Shown here: positions 5,710-5,724 of the stretch, piece after piece | Position numbering within the stretch: the stretch's first letter is position 1 | Layout: every line of letters begins with the position of its first letter | From: Oscillospiraceae bacterium | GTDB lineage: Bacteria > Bacillota > Clostridia > Oscillospirales > Oscillospiraceae | Reading direction: 5' to 3' | Assembly (NCBI GenBank): GCA_031280855.1 | Contig: JAITGH010000029.1 | Location: 1 to 5,724 of the forward strand | Length of the DNA: 5,724 nucleotides | Translations under genes and position numbers: made by a program | The notes under the pieces: generated by a model | The model's input: the letters and a program-made list of their open reading frames with translations, nothing else | Databases searched by the model: none | What the model was told of the DNA's origin: nothing

Positions 5710-5724
5710 TTGACAAATCGGAGA
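5710..5724 (+). promoter_or_regulatory. -35 box of a rightward promoter cut by the window end
   Basis: TTGACA (5710-5715) is a perfect -35 element preceded by an A/T-rich stretch (T6 at 5694-5699, then A5) that could act as an UP element. The -10 box would fall at about 5733, outside the window. It points away from the operon and implies a divergent gene or RNA to the right. Confidence 0.55.

Larger units (their letters stand above)
5366..5724. other. Gene-free divergent control region
   Basis: No coding sequence of credible length, start signal or family likeness is seen on either strand in these 359 bases. The region is more AT-rich than the genes. It holds the MITE-like element, the leftward promoter with its repeats, and the rightward -35 box. 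Between about 5604 and 5690 I see only weak repeats, such as ATGCA/TGCAT arms (5651-5655, 5664-5668) and GTTTGC twice with a 10-bp period. Confidence 0.7.

Overview
The window suggests a strictly anaerobic bacterium, most likely an uncultured clostridial-type Firmicute. Three observations support this: an oxygen-sensitive glycyl radical enzyme, a radical-SAM/DUF2344 gene pair that is common in Firmicutes, and strong AGGAGG-type ribosome binding sites with consensus TTGACA/TATAAT promoters. The coding DNA is GC-rich and uses many CG-containing codons, while the intergenic DNA is clearly more AT-rich. The lineage is inferred, because no rRNA or other taxonomic marker is present.

Layout. Positions 1-1913 (+) hold the C-terminal three quarters or so of a glycyl radical enzyme whose start lies outside the window. 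It has the catalytic GCVEP loop and the C-terminal glycyl-radical loop. Positions 1914-2000 are a short convergent intergenic region packed with inverted repeats; it contains a strong 12-bp hairpin and a short sequence resembling the core of a T-box antiterminator. Positions 2001-5353 (-) hold three closely spaced genes, transcribed in this order: a URO-D (uroporphyrinogen decarboxylase/methyltransferase-fold) family protein, a TIGR03960-type radical SAM protein, and a TIGR03936/DUF2344 radical-SAM-linked protein. The gaps are 28 and 37 bp, so the three are probably one operon. Positions 5354-5724 contain no gene that I can support. This is a divergent control region: a near-consensus promoter reads leftward into the operon with operator-like repeats over and upstream of its -35 box, a 137-bp element with imperfect terminal inverted repeats lies in the transcribed leader, and a second promoter's -35 box points rightward out of the window.

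How the genes work together. The radical SAM protein and the DUF2344 protein are a known genomic pair of unknown substrate. The URO-D-family protein has the HxC motif seen in zinc-dependent methyl transferases, but it lacks the usual distal cysteine. The glycyl radical enzyme is convergent with this operon and probably belongs to a separate transcription unit, and its activating enzyme is not in the window. A functional link between the two units is not shown by the sequence. The most interesting leads are the architecture of the operon leader and promoter, the unassigned glycyl radical enzyme subtype, the URO-D/radical SAM linkage, and the radical SAM protein's apparently missing C-terminal tail.
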